From contig NC_134573.1 of assembly GCF_050947875.1 (NCBI RefSeq), positions 71,301,315 through 71,365,314 of the forward strand: 64,000 nucleotides of DNA, in the 5' to 3' direction. Within the stretch, counting starts at the first letter, position 1. Every line of letters begins with the position of its first letter. The notes beneath the pieces were generated by a model. It was not told the DNA's origin and did not search any database. It saw nothing but the letters and a program-made list of their open reading frames with translations. The DNA comes from Dermacentor variabilis. Lineage: Eukaryota; Arthropoda; Arachnida; Ixodida; Ixodidae. Shown in pieces: positions 1 to 12,800 of the stretch. Made by a program: the position numbers and the translations under genes.

Positions 1-671
1 AATCATTGTTTCAGTGCTTAAGAACAGTGAAGAAGATGTGACATTGGATGCTATGTTGGCATGTTGACTGTACATTCAAGATTTTCATGTTAACTCGTGG
101 CATTCGAAACACACTTCATGGACATTTTTTGTTGTCTGTGATGACATAACAGTCAAGATAAAATTAGTCCCAATTTTCGTGAACGCCCAACAGCAAGGAT
201 ACGATTGAACTATTTCCTTACAGTTTCACATGCATACGACAATATCCAGAATGAATATTTTTTGTAGTCACTTCCTAATTCATTTTGAAGAAGATTTAAG
301 GCAATGTACATGGGGTTGCATAAGAGAATGGTACAATTACTTTTTGGATGCGCATGGCCCCATCTGGCTGTTTCAATTGGACACGAAAGTAGGAGGCATT
401 AAGAATAATGGTGTTTCATATCATAGCAAAATGCCTTCACAGATTTCCCTAGCAGAGAGACCACTGTTTGAGAATCGCTGGTTTGGGTGAGTGGTGGGCA
501 CCGACAACGATGCCTCAGAAGTGATGCCAGGTCATGAGCACAGACCCACAAAGGCAGGCACCTGGACATCGCACACATTGCAGCTTTCACCAGGCACGAC
601 GACAGCCACAAATCTCAAGGGGAACCAGTGATGCTCCAGCTGGGGTTACAAGGAGCAGGATGGTGGCAGCC
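1..671 (-). other. RCAN 3' UTR and downstream flank
   Basis: Sequence downstream of the RCAN stop codon. No AATAAA or ATTAAA is visible on the minus strand here, so the transcript probably continues past the window edge or uses a variant signal. No repeat family or gene was recognised. Confidence 0.4.
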
Positions 672-823
672 CTATGACGATTCATCGCACGGCCTATCGG
701 GACGGGGCGTGTGGATGAAAGTGGGCTTCTCCCGTTTGGGCTCTGAGGAGGCCACCTCCTCGCAGACATGCACCATAATGCCTGGCTGGGTTTCTGAAGC
801 TGGGTGGAGCTCGTGTGGCTCAC
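672..823 (-). CDS. RCAN: RCAN terminal coding exon 4
   Basis: The acceptor is CTTGCAG|GTGAG. Completing the split Gly codon gives GEPHELHPASETQPGIMVHV, which matches the RCAN C-terminus (fly PGESHELHPQSEDQPAIIVH as remembered). It ends in CDESS and TAG at 674-672. It supplies the PxIxIT-like and TxxP motifs. The first two bases look like a GT donor but act here as exon sequence. Confidence 0.88.
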
Positions 824-3800
824 CTGCAAGAAGTGCATTGGTCTGTGTGTCATCATCCTTATCATCATTATCATCACCTATTTAATGCACACTGCACGAT
901 GAAGTCCTCTCTCCCAGCGATCCCCAGTTAGTAATGCCGGCTTGTGCCAGCGAACTCCTTCCGATGCGAGCAAATTTTCTAATTTCATCACAACACCTAG
1001 TTCTTTGCCATCCTTCAAACACTTACCTTGGCACCTGTTCTGCAACTCCAATAGACCTATTTAACTATTCCTGCAGTTCAGGAATAGTTAAAGTACACCA
1101 GACATACAATTATATGTTAAGCAGTCAACTCAAATTAGAAACTCGTAAGAACATAACAAATTTGCGCGTTCTGGCCAATTTAAAGATTAGGCATTCAAAT
1201 TATCCCACGCATCATGGAGAAAATTGGGAAGTAGACACAGTACGATTAAACTCTGGAAAAGAGCGCTTGTCTTACGCTCTTCCGTCCCTTCTGAATCACT
1301 ATACCTTAAAATTTTGACTTGTTTGATTGCTCATATCAGGATATCCGCAAGTTATATACAGTGATGTATAGCTCTGAGGTTTCTACTACTTAACACTTGT
1401 TTTATTACAAACCTTGTCCCATTTATCAAATCCATAACTATATCGAAGTGTTTCACTTGGTTGTATGTAACTGTTTGTAACAAGTTGATTTCTATATCGT
1501 TTTTTCCTGTACCTTCAGCGTATTTATTCTAGATATTTGTAATTTGATAGCATTTCAGATAAATGCATTCCCTTTTTTCTAAGAAACTATTTTGTATTTA
1601 TTTTTATGACGACTGTAGAAACTCCTTTAACTTTTCTGTATTAGCTTTACATTTCCATTACTTAGTGTGTGCCCTACAGTACTACGCTGTCTGTTAAGTT
1701 TCAATTTTTGATTTATTTTAAGGGAGTGCTGTTACCTCTCCAAACTTTTTCTATGGGGCTGTGACCTAGTCAAGCTGTTCTGACAAACCGCTTTTTGTCA
1801 CAGTCCTTCTCTCTGTATCATTGACAGAATGAAAATAAAGATTGATTGATTGATATACTCGCTCACCAATATTTTTGTAGGCTACGGACTCAGTCACACT
1901 CATGTGCACTAACACTTGTCGGCACTCACTCACATTCCTACTCATGCTCACCAACTCTCACTAGCATTCATAGTCGCATCCACTCACAGTCGCCGACAGC
2001 CACTCATGTTCATACTCTACTCAAGACTACCTGTCACTGGCTTTCGTTCGTACTTACGGTAACTGGTACTGCTGTTCCCACTCACGCCCACTCAACTCAC
2101 CGGCGTTCACTCCCGCTGACACTCATGTCCACTTGCAAACTTCGCTGCTTGCTAAAGCCCTATGCCACACCTGTCAAATGAGTGTGGAGCGAATACGGAC
2201 CAGGGTACTTGCGAGAAAGTATGCCAATTTATGACCCCAGTTTATTTGGTGATGTGGTGCAATGAGTAGCAGTCATAAATGCTACTACTGCTCATCACCA
2301 GCACTCCAGAACACTCCCTTTCCTGCTTCATCCTGTTGGCACACAGACAAATTATTGGGCAGCTACCACTAGTTGTCAGCTGGTTAGTAGATAACTATCC
2401 TGCTACTCTGGCTAAATTTCTGCTCGCTACTCCATTTCATGCTCAATCGCCACTGGATGGTGACTCGGATAGTGCTGACCATGCAATACAGTGACAGCTG
2501 TTATACTTCTGGCTAGCGAGACGTGCATGTGATATCTCTTTTCAAGACCTTTGCTACCAAGATGACAAGTCATGCATCGAAAGTTACGGTCAGGTTAACT
2601 TGGTGTTTGATATGTACCCAAACGTCTTCACAGCTAAGCTCAATGTTCATTTAGAGCGCAAAAGTACGCACCTGGTGCAAGGTTGGCCAGAGCTGTAATA
2701 ATGTCATAGTTGATGCATGGCTGCTGTTCCTCAACGGGTTCCCAGCCTACGGGTGGTGATGCAGGCGGCGAAATGAGGAACTGCCGATGAGGAGGCGGGG
2801 GTTGTAAATGGCCGTCGTTGCCCTCGTCCGGTGACGCTGTCTGCAACATTACGAAAATGTTTTGTGATTAAGTGACAGATTGCCCGACTTACGAGTTTTG
2901 ACATCACAAAGCAACGATGGTGCTATGAGAGAGGCCACAGTAGAGGGCCCTGAATAATTTGGACCACCTGGGCTTCTTTAATGAGCAGTTAAATCTAAGC
3001 ATACAAGCTTTGTTGCATTCCACTGTCACTGAAGTGTGGATGAGATGGGAGGAAATTGCGACCTCACACTTACAAGCAAAATGCTATGGCCGCCATGGTG
3101 GGTCAACGCCCTTTGAACCTCGAGCAAATACTCCTGCATTCACCACTAGAAACATAGTAGAGACAGCAATTTCTCCTACCAGATTGTTCCCAGTCACTAG
3201 ATCGCACTAGTCAGTCATGGAACTGATACATAAAAGTGTACCCCTGCTCCCCCTCGTTTTTCTCATATGGCTGCTTTTATAGCAAGGCAAAAGAAAGCAG
3301 CATGTCCAGTGATAGGTGAAAATGAAAGTGGCAGACTGTGGGTCAATCCTCTATTGCATGAATTTGTGTCGTGAAAAAATTAAACGAAGGGTTTGTTCAA
3401 GCCAGAAATGCCCTAGCAAACTTCGATTTTCCAAAGAAATGTATGGTTGCGATTTTATGAATGGAAATTGTCACTTATCGTATATGATACACCATGCAGT
3501 CAAAGGTATATTTTACAACTATACAGAAAGGTGTCTGAAATTGAGAAAAACCTTTAAAGGGCCCCTGAAATGGTTCGGAGAAATTTTGTACACGCGTAGG
3601 GTACAGCTTAAGTAGAACATTCGCACCACAATTTAAGTGAAGCGTTACGTATTAATGGAGCTACAAGCGATTAGAAGTTACCCTCCTCCCTAGCCGTGCA
3701 TTTCCTCCTCAACTCGTTCGCCGAGCGAGCGGGGCTAAGCTCCGCCTTCACTGGTTTAGCGTCACGATGCGACGTCACATCGTCCACTTCCGGTTGTTTT

Positions 3801-6800
3801 GGAGCCCGCCCCCGCCAGCGCGCAACCGCTTGGCCGTCGACCCCAAGCGAGAGCTATCGAAACAGCGTGCGTTGCGAGCATTCTGTCGTAGCGCCGAACG
3901 TGTTTTGTATTCCGGTAACCACAGGCAAGCTGGTCATTTCGGCAAATAACTGGAGGCATAAACTCAAGCTGATGAAGGAACTTTAGCGTAGATGTACGTG
4001 AGCGGCCTGATTGGTCTGCACGGTCCATACACTTGTTGGCGCAGCGCTTAACCAGCCAAACAAAGCTCTAATATTGCTCTAACCAAGTGTAAAACATTAT
4101 AAACAATTATAAAAACAACGTGTTGATGATTACACTCCTGCGAAAAATACACACCAGCAGCAAAGAGAAATACACTTCGTTGCTGCTACTGTGTATGGTT
4201 GAGCTCTGTGCCACCAGGTGGCTGCACCGTGCAGGCCATTCGCATTTGCCCTTCTGCTCATCTCATCGCTCATCCCGTTACGGCAAAGTCAAGCGGCCAG
4301 ACTCTGTCCCCTTGCGCTTGCGTTTGACCTAATACCGGACCCGCGAAACGCTATTGCGTTAGTAATCTTCCGGTGTAAAGTGACGACCACAAACGCGCAA
4401 ATCCTGGCGCCGATGGGATAGCGGCAGTCCGATGCGCAGCAGCCAGTTCGCTCGTACGCTGCCTTGCAGAGGGACACGATGTCGCAGCTTGACATATTGC
4501 CAGTCGCTACGTTTGCAGTCCACAAAGCGCCAAAGTCGAATCATAGTGCTCGCGAAAAGACTGAGAGCGACTCTGACCGCGGAGCTCTCGTCAAAATGGA
4601 GTACTTTGTAACACAAGCAGACGACACTTGCTGTGTGCCGGAAGTGCTTAAGTGTACTGAAAAATTATTCTTGTGCATTCTCTTTATGTTACTTTCTTTT
4701 CAAAAAAAAATAACTAACATTCCAACTATTACAAAGATCATTTGTTTACCATAAAGTTGGAAAATTTATCGATCACGCGGCCTTGTCAGCCAATCGGATA
4801 GCTCGCCCAACTGACGTCGTATGGGTGATTTCGGTCATATGGGTAGGGGCGGCTTAAAATTCCGCCGAGCAGTGTGCTGCGATCGGCAGTGATGTGCATT
4901 TTTAAAACCTTATAATAAATTACACGCTTTACGCGGGGCACTTAGATGTGCCAATTAATGATCAGAAGGACCTACTCTAACGACTCAGTACGTTTGCAGA
5001 AAATCGTCAAAAGCGTTTCAGGGTCCCTTTAAAAACATCAACTATTGAAAAACTTAGAAATTTGATGTAATAGATGAAGTGTATTTCTTGCAGCTTGATT
5101 CAGTAAATTCTTGAAAATTTGATGACGCCATCCTTGAACTAAAATAAACTAAAATGCCAATATCTAAGCTGGATCCCTTAGTACACTTCTTTTTTTATGT
5201 GGATTCTTGTTTTGTGCAGGCTTTAGGAGCTTGATGCAGGCAGGAAGGATATCCACTGTCTGTTCATCCAAAGAGTTGTTTGCTGCTGCTCTTGTTTTTA
5301 TATCTTGGAACACAGCTGGCCCTGCACTATGTCTATCAATAAAGCAGCTGGAATTTTCGCTTTCTGACATATTCATCACAATCATGGTGCTCAACAAAAA
5401 CATATTTTGCCACTAAACTGCCCATGCTGTCATATATGGCACAGCAATTAATGCTTGCCTCACGGAACCACCTGAGAACATGAATATTTATCACATTGAA
5501 AATGTCACAGTAGACCAATTTTTCCTGTTGCACATTCAAGCGTACCAATAAAAAAAAAAAAACTTGTTTTTTTCAGAAATTTGTTACACATTTTATAAGC
5601 TGCCCGCACACATATTTTGAGAGAAAACTAAAAAATTATTTCGACAGTGACAGCCGCAATAAATTTATTTGCTACAGAGGACACCGATTATGGACAAATG
5701 TGTGTTGATATTTTTGCAGTGATCTTATTAAGTTATAAGCAGTTCTATGAGTATCATATATATCACCATGTGATAAGGGGTTAACACTAAATCAGTTTAA
5801 CACCTGGTAAAGTATTCTTCATTAAAATGGCAAGGAAGGGTGCATTATTAATGGACAAACAACGCCCATACTTCCCTTTCTTGAATTTTGCGTCGAAGCT
5901 TTACGGGCTGGTACGTCAGTGTGGCGTCACAGATTTAAAAGTATTTTCTCATATTAGGCTTAGATTGGTGCTGAAAGATCCTGAAACTTGCTAGTGGCCC
6001 AATGACGACAGTGATGGCTATCGCTGGTGTGAAGTAGTGAATGGTGGGACACAGCAAACTGAGTTTGGAGCTCCAAAAGTGCCCCTCACCAGGCTCCGTA
6101 TTAAATTTTAGTTATATGCTGAACAATGTAAAGCGTCATCTAGGGAGCGTCCTATCACAAGAATCTTTAAAATCGGCTCATTATTAGAGGAGACAAGAGA
6201 AATTGAAATGCTGCACAGAGATGCTGCTGGAAGGCATGCTTCACTGCCAACATCGATGCTCTCCTTCTGCCTTGAGTAGTATCTGCAAGCAACCTTTTCT
6301 TCCCTGCCTTCTGCCACACAGAAGCTGAGGGACCGCGTCTGGGTTCATGTGGTGAGCCCCGCCTCTCTTTCTTTCCTTTTTTTTTTTTCATCTTACTCGT
6401 TCTGCTGCACAGCGAACTCCCAGTGGCGGTACTGCATGTTCTGCAATGGACAATTTACCAAGGTCATGTGCCATCATAGGCGGTGTTGCAGGGAGTGCTT
6501 CTTACGCAGAGCCACATGTGTGTGTGACCTCGTCTTTCTAGCTGGAAGCAGGGCTCCCTCAAGAAAAAGGGCATGCAGTCACTTGATACTTTGCAGGCAC
6601 GATTGCCACTGCGTGGTCTATGTGCTATACTTGCCTGTTTGCAATGCCCAAACCTAGCGAGGGATCCTTTAAAAGAGAACTGACATGACACTTGCAACTT
6701 CTCCCTTTTCTTTTTGCATTAAAGGACGGTCTGCACTTTCTAAACCCTTGAAAAAATACTGGCAAGCATTACAGTAACAAATAATTCACTGTGTAATGAA

Positions 6801-9800
6801 GAAGAGGAAACAAGCGGCTGTGTGCCACGGTCACTCGTGCGTGGCATTGTTGGGGGTTTATTGATGATCACAGAAGGTCCGCAAACACAGTTCAGAAAAG
6901 AGCAGTCGGGCCAGACAAAGGCTTGCGCACTAGCGATGGTGGCGCAGAGCTGCTGGCTTCATCTTCTTCACTACAACTGTAATACTTCTTTCTATGAACT
7001 AGTTTCAGTTTTCGTATCCTGGAAATGGATGTGCCATGATGTCGTGATATGTTGGCTCGCTTCGTTCCAGCGACCACTGCAGCTGCCATACACATTTGCA
7101 AGCCAGATAAAGTGCACGCAGCATTCCTGTCTGTTATTCCTGAGCAACGTCTTCATACCTAGCCTTGTTGCTACATCATGTGAGCAAATTTCGCTCTGTG
7201 CTGTGACATCACGATGATGTCGATGATGCCAGGGCGGCATTTCAAGACAAACTTTAGCATCAAACTTACAGGACACCAAAGAGAGAAATAATTTCACCTG
7301 CATTAGTAAATTACCTTTCCACAACATGAAAGATGCCACTCTTACCCCAACGAGGTGCTTGGTAAGCCAGAAAAGGCGCAAAATGGAAAGACAAGTAGCA
7401 ACGACACCTCAAAGTTCCTATACCAGCTTGCCATAACATCACGGATTTTGACGGTGTCCGTTTTTGCCTAATCAATTCTTTATCGGCAACAACGGGCTAC
7501 ACTGTGTTCTAAAGGGGCCACAGACTGAATCATAAGTTTTGGGGACTTTTACTGAGCCAATGTAGCCCAAACAGAAAAAAAAAAAAAGAACTTTGATATC
7601 CGTGATGTCACGCTGACATACCGGCCTTGGAGCTTTGGCGCAAAATTCAAACAAAGGAACTCTGACCTTCATTTTCTCTTCTAATAATGAGCCTATTATC
7701 ATGAAAATAATGACAACAGAGTTCTCAAAGAACACTTTATTGGTATCAACTGATTTACTGTTTCTCTTTAGTGTGCCTTTAAGAAATATAAGCATTTCAT
7801 AACCTTCACACTTGCTTTATGTAACCCTTTTACATGCTAAAAGCCTGGGGGAGGATCTGTACAACTTTGAAAATACTTGTCAGCACATCTGTAGCCGCTG
7901 TCACAGTAAAGGAAGCACAAAATGAAATGGTGGTAAACAGACCTGAGCGAAGTAACAGTTGAGAATGTTTTCGCCAAACTGCATCTGATGGCAGCGAATG
8001 CGTGCCAGTGCTGCAGAGTCTGGGCTCTCAAAGTTGACCCTCGCTCGGTGGAAACTGCGGAAGTACGAGAAACTGGCACCGGGCTCGATGCACTCGAACA
8101 TCTCCTCAAACTTGGCCTGCACAGGAGAAGTACATAGTTGAGCCCAGTGATTCACACAACTCAGTTTAGGGAGGGAAACTGGTTTGTGTTACTAAACCTC
8201 TGACAGCCGTGTTTTCTTTCCTTTTTTACCAGTTTAGCAGACATATTTATTTACTACACATTGAAAACCAATCTGGGCATGGGAATGATGCAACAATGGT
8301 GCTGGAAAACATGCTCTGTTTTCACCCTTTTCAGTTTTCAGCTTTCAACCTCTCCACAATATCAAAGCTGTGCTGGTCCTTCCACTCCACTCAGGTTTCA
8401 GACAGACCGGCAGAAACCTGCAAGCTCTTCTTTGCCCCATGGGACGCCATGATGATGCAAGTTTTCATGGCTCGCCTGGGACTAAGAGCTGCACCGACAT
8501 CAACAACAGTCACTTGCCTGCACATAAACGCCTGCCGCACCTCAATGGACTTCGGTGGGTGTAGGAGTCACGCAACAATGCCACTGAAAAACGCACTCTG
8601 TTTACACTTTTCTTCAGGTGAGTTATGAGCTACAAAACGTTCTGACGATCATTTTTTTGTTGTCCTCCCATGGCTACAAGTCCTTATGCTGAATACTTAT
8701 GAATGTTTCTGTGTGTTAAGATTGTTGCTTTCGGGCGACGGTGAAATGAATCCTGGGACGAATGGAGATGATAGCAATAAAGACCTGTCGCAGAAGAGCG
8801 GCACGTCACACGAAGTTGACTGCATTTCAATTTTTAATATTCTGCGTGACTTGCAAGACCATTCAACTAAAATTGACCCTAATCATTAACTCCATGAAAA
8901 GCATCAAATATAATCAGAAGGAGTTGAATGACAAAGTTGCTGATATTTCCACTAGACTCGGTTCGGTCGAAAACTAATTATCAAGCTTTGACTCTGGTCG
9001 CGATGACATACCATCACTGACATTGACTACTGAAGCGTTAAAACAAAAAAATAATGCACTGAAAGCTAGGTTAAAGGACCTTGAGGGTAGGTCCTGGAGG
9101 GACAATCTGGTATTCTCCGGTATTCCTGATGTGCGGGATGAATCCTGGAAGGCGTCCGAAGATAAAATTAGGAATGTGCTTCTTAAAGAATTGTTGTTAT
9201 ATCCTACTGTCAATGATAGCTCCAGCGCTCATCGCATTGGAAAGGCTAGCCCAGAGAAAACTAGGCCAAATGTTGTCAAGGACACAAACTTTAAATCCAA
9301 AGAGAAAGTGCTCAGCCTTAAAACAAAGTTGGGAGAGTCGAAAATTGTTGTCCCTGAAGACGACTGCCCAGCCACTTCAAGATGCAGGAACATAATTAAT
9401 GGAACGAACTGGCTAAGCAAACCACGCCAGGGCAATTATTATAACTTCACTACGAGCTCCTTTTAAACAGCCTACGCTACATGTACTGTCCAATAAATGA
9501 TAGCTTTTGTGAACAAAGCAGAACATATGCTTCAAGTGTATGTGCTGCGATGCCTCATACTGATTTTTCATAGCTAACAGATAAACCCTGTCAAAGTCAC
9601 AAGTGCCTAACAACATCACAGTTCACTTTACCAACATACGCAGTGCCATTCAAAATCACGAATTGTCCTCCACTACTCACACCACTTGCCCTGATATTGT
9701 TATTCTAAAGGAAACGTGCTAAGTGATACTGTTCATAATAGAGAAATATTTTGCACTAAACAATGCTTTTCGGTATTTCGCTGTGATCGTTCCTTTCGGC

Positions 9801-12800
9801 ATGGGGGTGGAGCCTTGATTGCTGTTTCTGAGGACTTGGAATGTTTGCAGTTTGATGTTTTCATGGAACTCAAATTCATCTGTATGTCTTCAAAAGCTTG
9901 TATTATGTGCTTGTTATCGACGGCCGTCAACATTCATTGGGTTTCGCAAAAATTTTAATTAGGTTTTAAACACCATATAATACTACATTTCCCAACCTTC
10001 GTGATCTTTTATTTTGCGACTTTATCTTCCCCGATATTAACTGGTCATGCACTGCTTTTAGTGTATGTGTCAGTACACCTGAATCACCGAATTTTGTATC
10101 GGTCTGCTCCGACTTTTGTTTTACACAGGTTATTACCGAGCCAACAAGACTGACATATTTCACATGTAATACATTAGACCTCTTGCTAACAAATGTACCA
10201 AATTTCATTTCCAACATTAATTACCTGACAGGGATAACTGACTATTCAGTACTTGCAATCGTATTGACCTTATGATCTTCTAAACCACCAAATAAAAAGA
10301 AAGTTATATACAATTATGGCAAAGCAAATTTTTCTGCTGTAAATGAGGCCCTTGAGCATTTTCTTGACTATTTCCTCACCGACTTTGACCAATGTTCAGT
10401 CCACGCTAATTTGTGTTTATGTAGGGACAAACTGCCACAAACAAACATTACAACTAACCTTCATTCTCCGTGGTTGACAGGTAATTAAAACATATCGACT
10501 ATAAGAGAAAACAAATTTTCTAGAAAGTGAAGTCCTTGGGTAGACTAGAGCTTTGGTCAAAGCTAAAAGAAAATAGAAAAAGTTAAAAAAAAAAGAGCGC
10601 TAAAAGAAACGAAAGTTTTTTTAAATGTGACATTGCGTTCAATGTTAACAAACAATCCTAAGAAGTTTTGGGGCATCATAAACGAGCAAGAGCAATTAGA
10701 AATATTACTTTGCGATTTCCAATCAAATCCAATTCCGGCTACTAAATGCGCTACTATTCTAAAAGAAACATTTCGTAAAGCCTTTTCACACATTTCCAAT
10801 CCAAGTTCACTTGATTATGACTATCACACTGCCTTCCCGATGGATCTGATAAGATTTGATCGTTCTGGAATCGTTAATGTTATTGACAACTTAAAACTAA
10901 GCTCATCTTGCAGCCCTGACAACATTAACTCTAAAATATTAAAGAACACTAAAGTTTAGACCACTAGCATACTATGTAATATATTTGAACAATTTTTCAA
11001 GCTTGGCATGTTTCCAGAGGACAGGAAAATAGCTAAGGTGGTCCCACTCCATAAATCTGGTGACAAGCACTCACCAGCTTATTATCGTCCAATATCGCTA
11101 ACCAGTATTTGCTACAAAATCATGGAGCATGTCATATATTCTCACTTTGCAAATTTTTTTGAAGCCAACTAATTTTTCACCCTTATACAACATGGCTTTT
11201 GAAAATTTTTTTTCTTGAGAAACACAGCTTCTCACCTTGAGTAACGATAATCTTTTCTTGACCATGGTTGTGAAGTCGATTGCACCTTCCGATATTTTGG
11301 GGAAGTGTTTGATAAAGTGCCCCATAACTTGCTTCTTTATAAACAGGGAAAACTGAATATGGACCCTAACATACTGGTGTGGATTGAATCCTTCCTAACA
11401 AACCGTTCACAATTCGTGCATGCTAACAGCTGTAGCGCCTCGTAAATTGCACTAACAGCTCGTGTACCGCAGGGACTGGTGCTCAGTGCCTTACTTTTTC
11501 TTGCCTAAATTAACTACCTACCTACCAACATTTCAGGTTCAATTAAACTTTTTGCTGATGACTGTGCTATTTATTGTGTGATTAAGAATACTAACAATGC
11601 TGAATTGCTACAAACTGACCTGGACGCAGTCTCTGTCTGGTGTCATCAATGGCAGATGACCCTTAATGCAACTAAATGCAAAGCACTTCCCAAGTATTAA
11701 AACCAAAAATCTTTCAGTATATTTTATTAACAACACATCTTTACTATCTGTTACATTGTACAAATATCTTGGTGTTTTTCTAACCTTGAACCTCGCTTGG
11801 AATAATCATGCTAGCCACATTGTCGCCAACGCTAATCGCAAGCTGGGATATCTAAAAAGAAATTTTTCTATAGCTTCTTCTACTGTCAAAAATAATACTA
11901 TATAATATATCTTTAGTGCATACTAAGTTAGAATATGCTAAGTCAATATATATATACTAAGTTAGAGTATGCTTTGTCAACATAGGACCCCCAGACTAAT
12001 AGCAGCTATTAAAGCTGTACAATATCGTGCAGCCTGTTGTTCTAACTATAAATGTTTAGAAGGAGTAATGCGCATCAAGAATGTGTTATTATTACCGTCT
12101 GTTGAGGTGCATCGAATGGTGTCACGACAGGGCTTTTTCTTTAAAATTTATCATACTAATGAAGACCTAAAAAACGCACTGTTCATCCCGTCTACCTACA
12201 TTTCATCACACATTGATCATCCGCATGAGGTTGGCATCCCACTTTGCCGCACTACTGCTTGCTCGGCATCTTTCATACCCATAACGTCATTGGAGTCGAA
12301 CCACCTACAAGCAGGCAGCTTTACTTATAACTAACAACACTAAAGAATTAAAAAAATGGTTGCAGGTCCATTTTGCAATAGATTAGGATATATGGGCTTC
12401 CTTTTTCATGATGCAATCCTGCATGGCGATGATGCTGATTTTGCACATATATGCGTTATTCATGTTCTTAATAACATTTATATAATGTTCTTCCTAACTG
12501 TATCCTCATTGGTTTGTATTATAGCTGTTGTGAGTGTTTCTATATAGTTTTATACTTAATATCACGTTTGGATAGTTTTGTTTCTTACCTTAAAATATTT
12601 ATTGTGCACTGTTGACTTTTTTCTATATTGTGTAATCACAATTTCCTTCACCTAGAAATCCTGTATAATGCTGCTGCAAAAATTTTAATCTACGCAAGTT
12701 AGATATTATTTTAACTAATCCCATGTATTGGTCTTATGTTCCTCTTTGTAACCACCCACTGCCTCCTCTAATGGCCTTACATGGGCCATGAGCGTACTGG

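Larger units (their letters stand above)
8270..12780 (+). mobile_element. CR1/Jockey-like LINE, near full length, decayed
   Basis: In order: a 5' UTR with two related ~60-base blocks 281 bases apart (8276 and 8557), an ORF1 with coiled coil and RNA-binding-like region (8686-~9400), an APE endonuclease (~9600-10260), a reverse transcriptase with FADD box (~10620-11700), a C-terminal region (to ~12335) and a 3' UTR. Many stops and frameshifts make it inactive. No RNase H was seen. It lies in RCAN intron 1, antisense to the gene. Confidence 0.8.
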
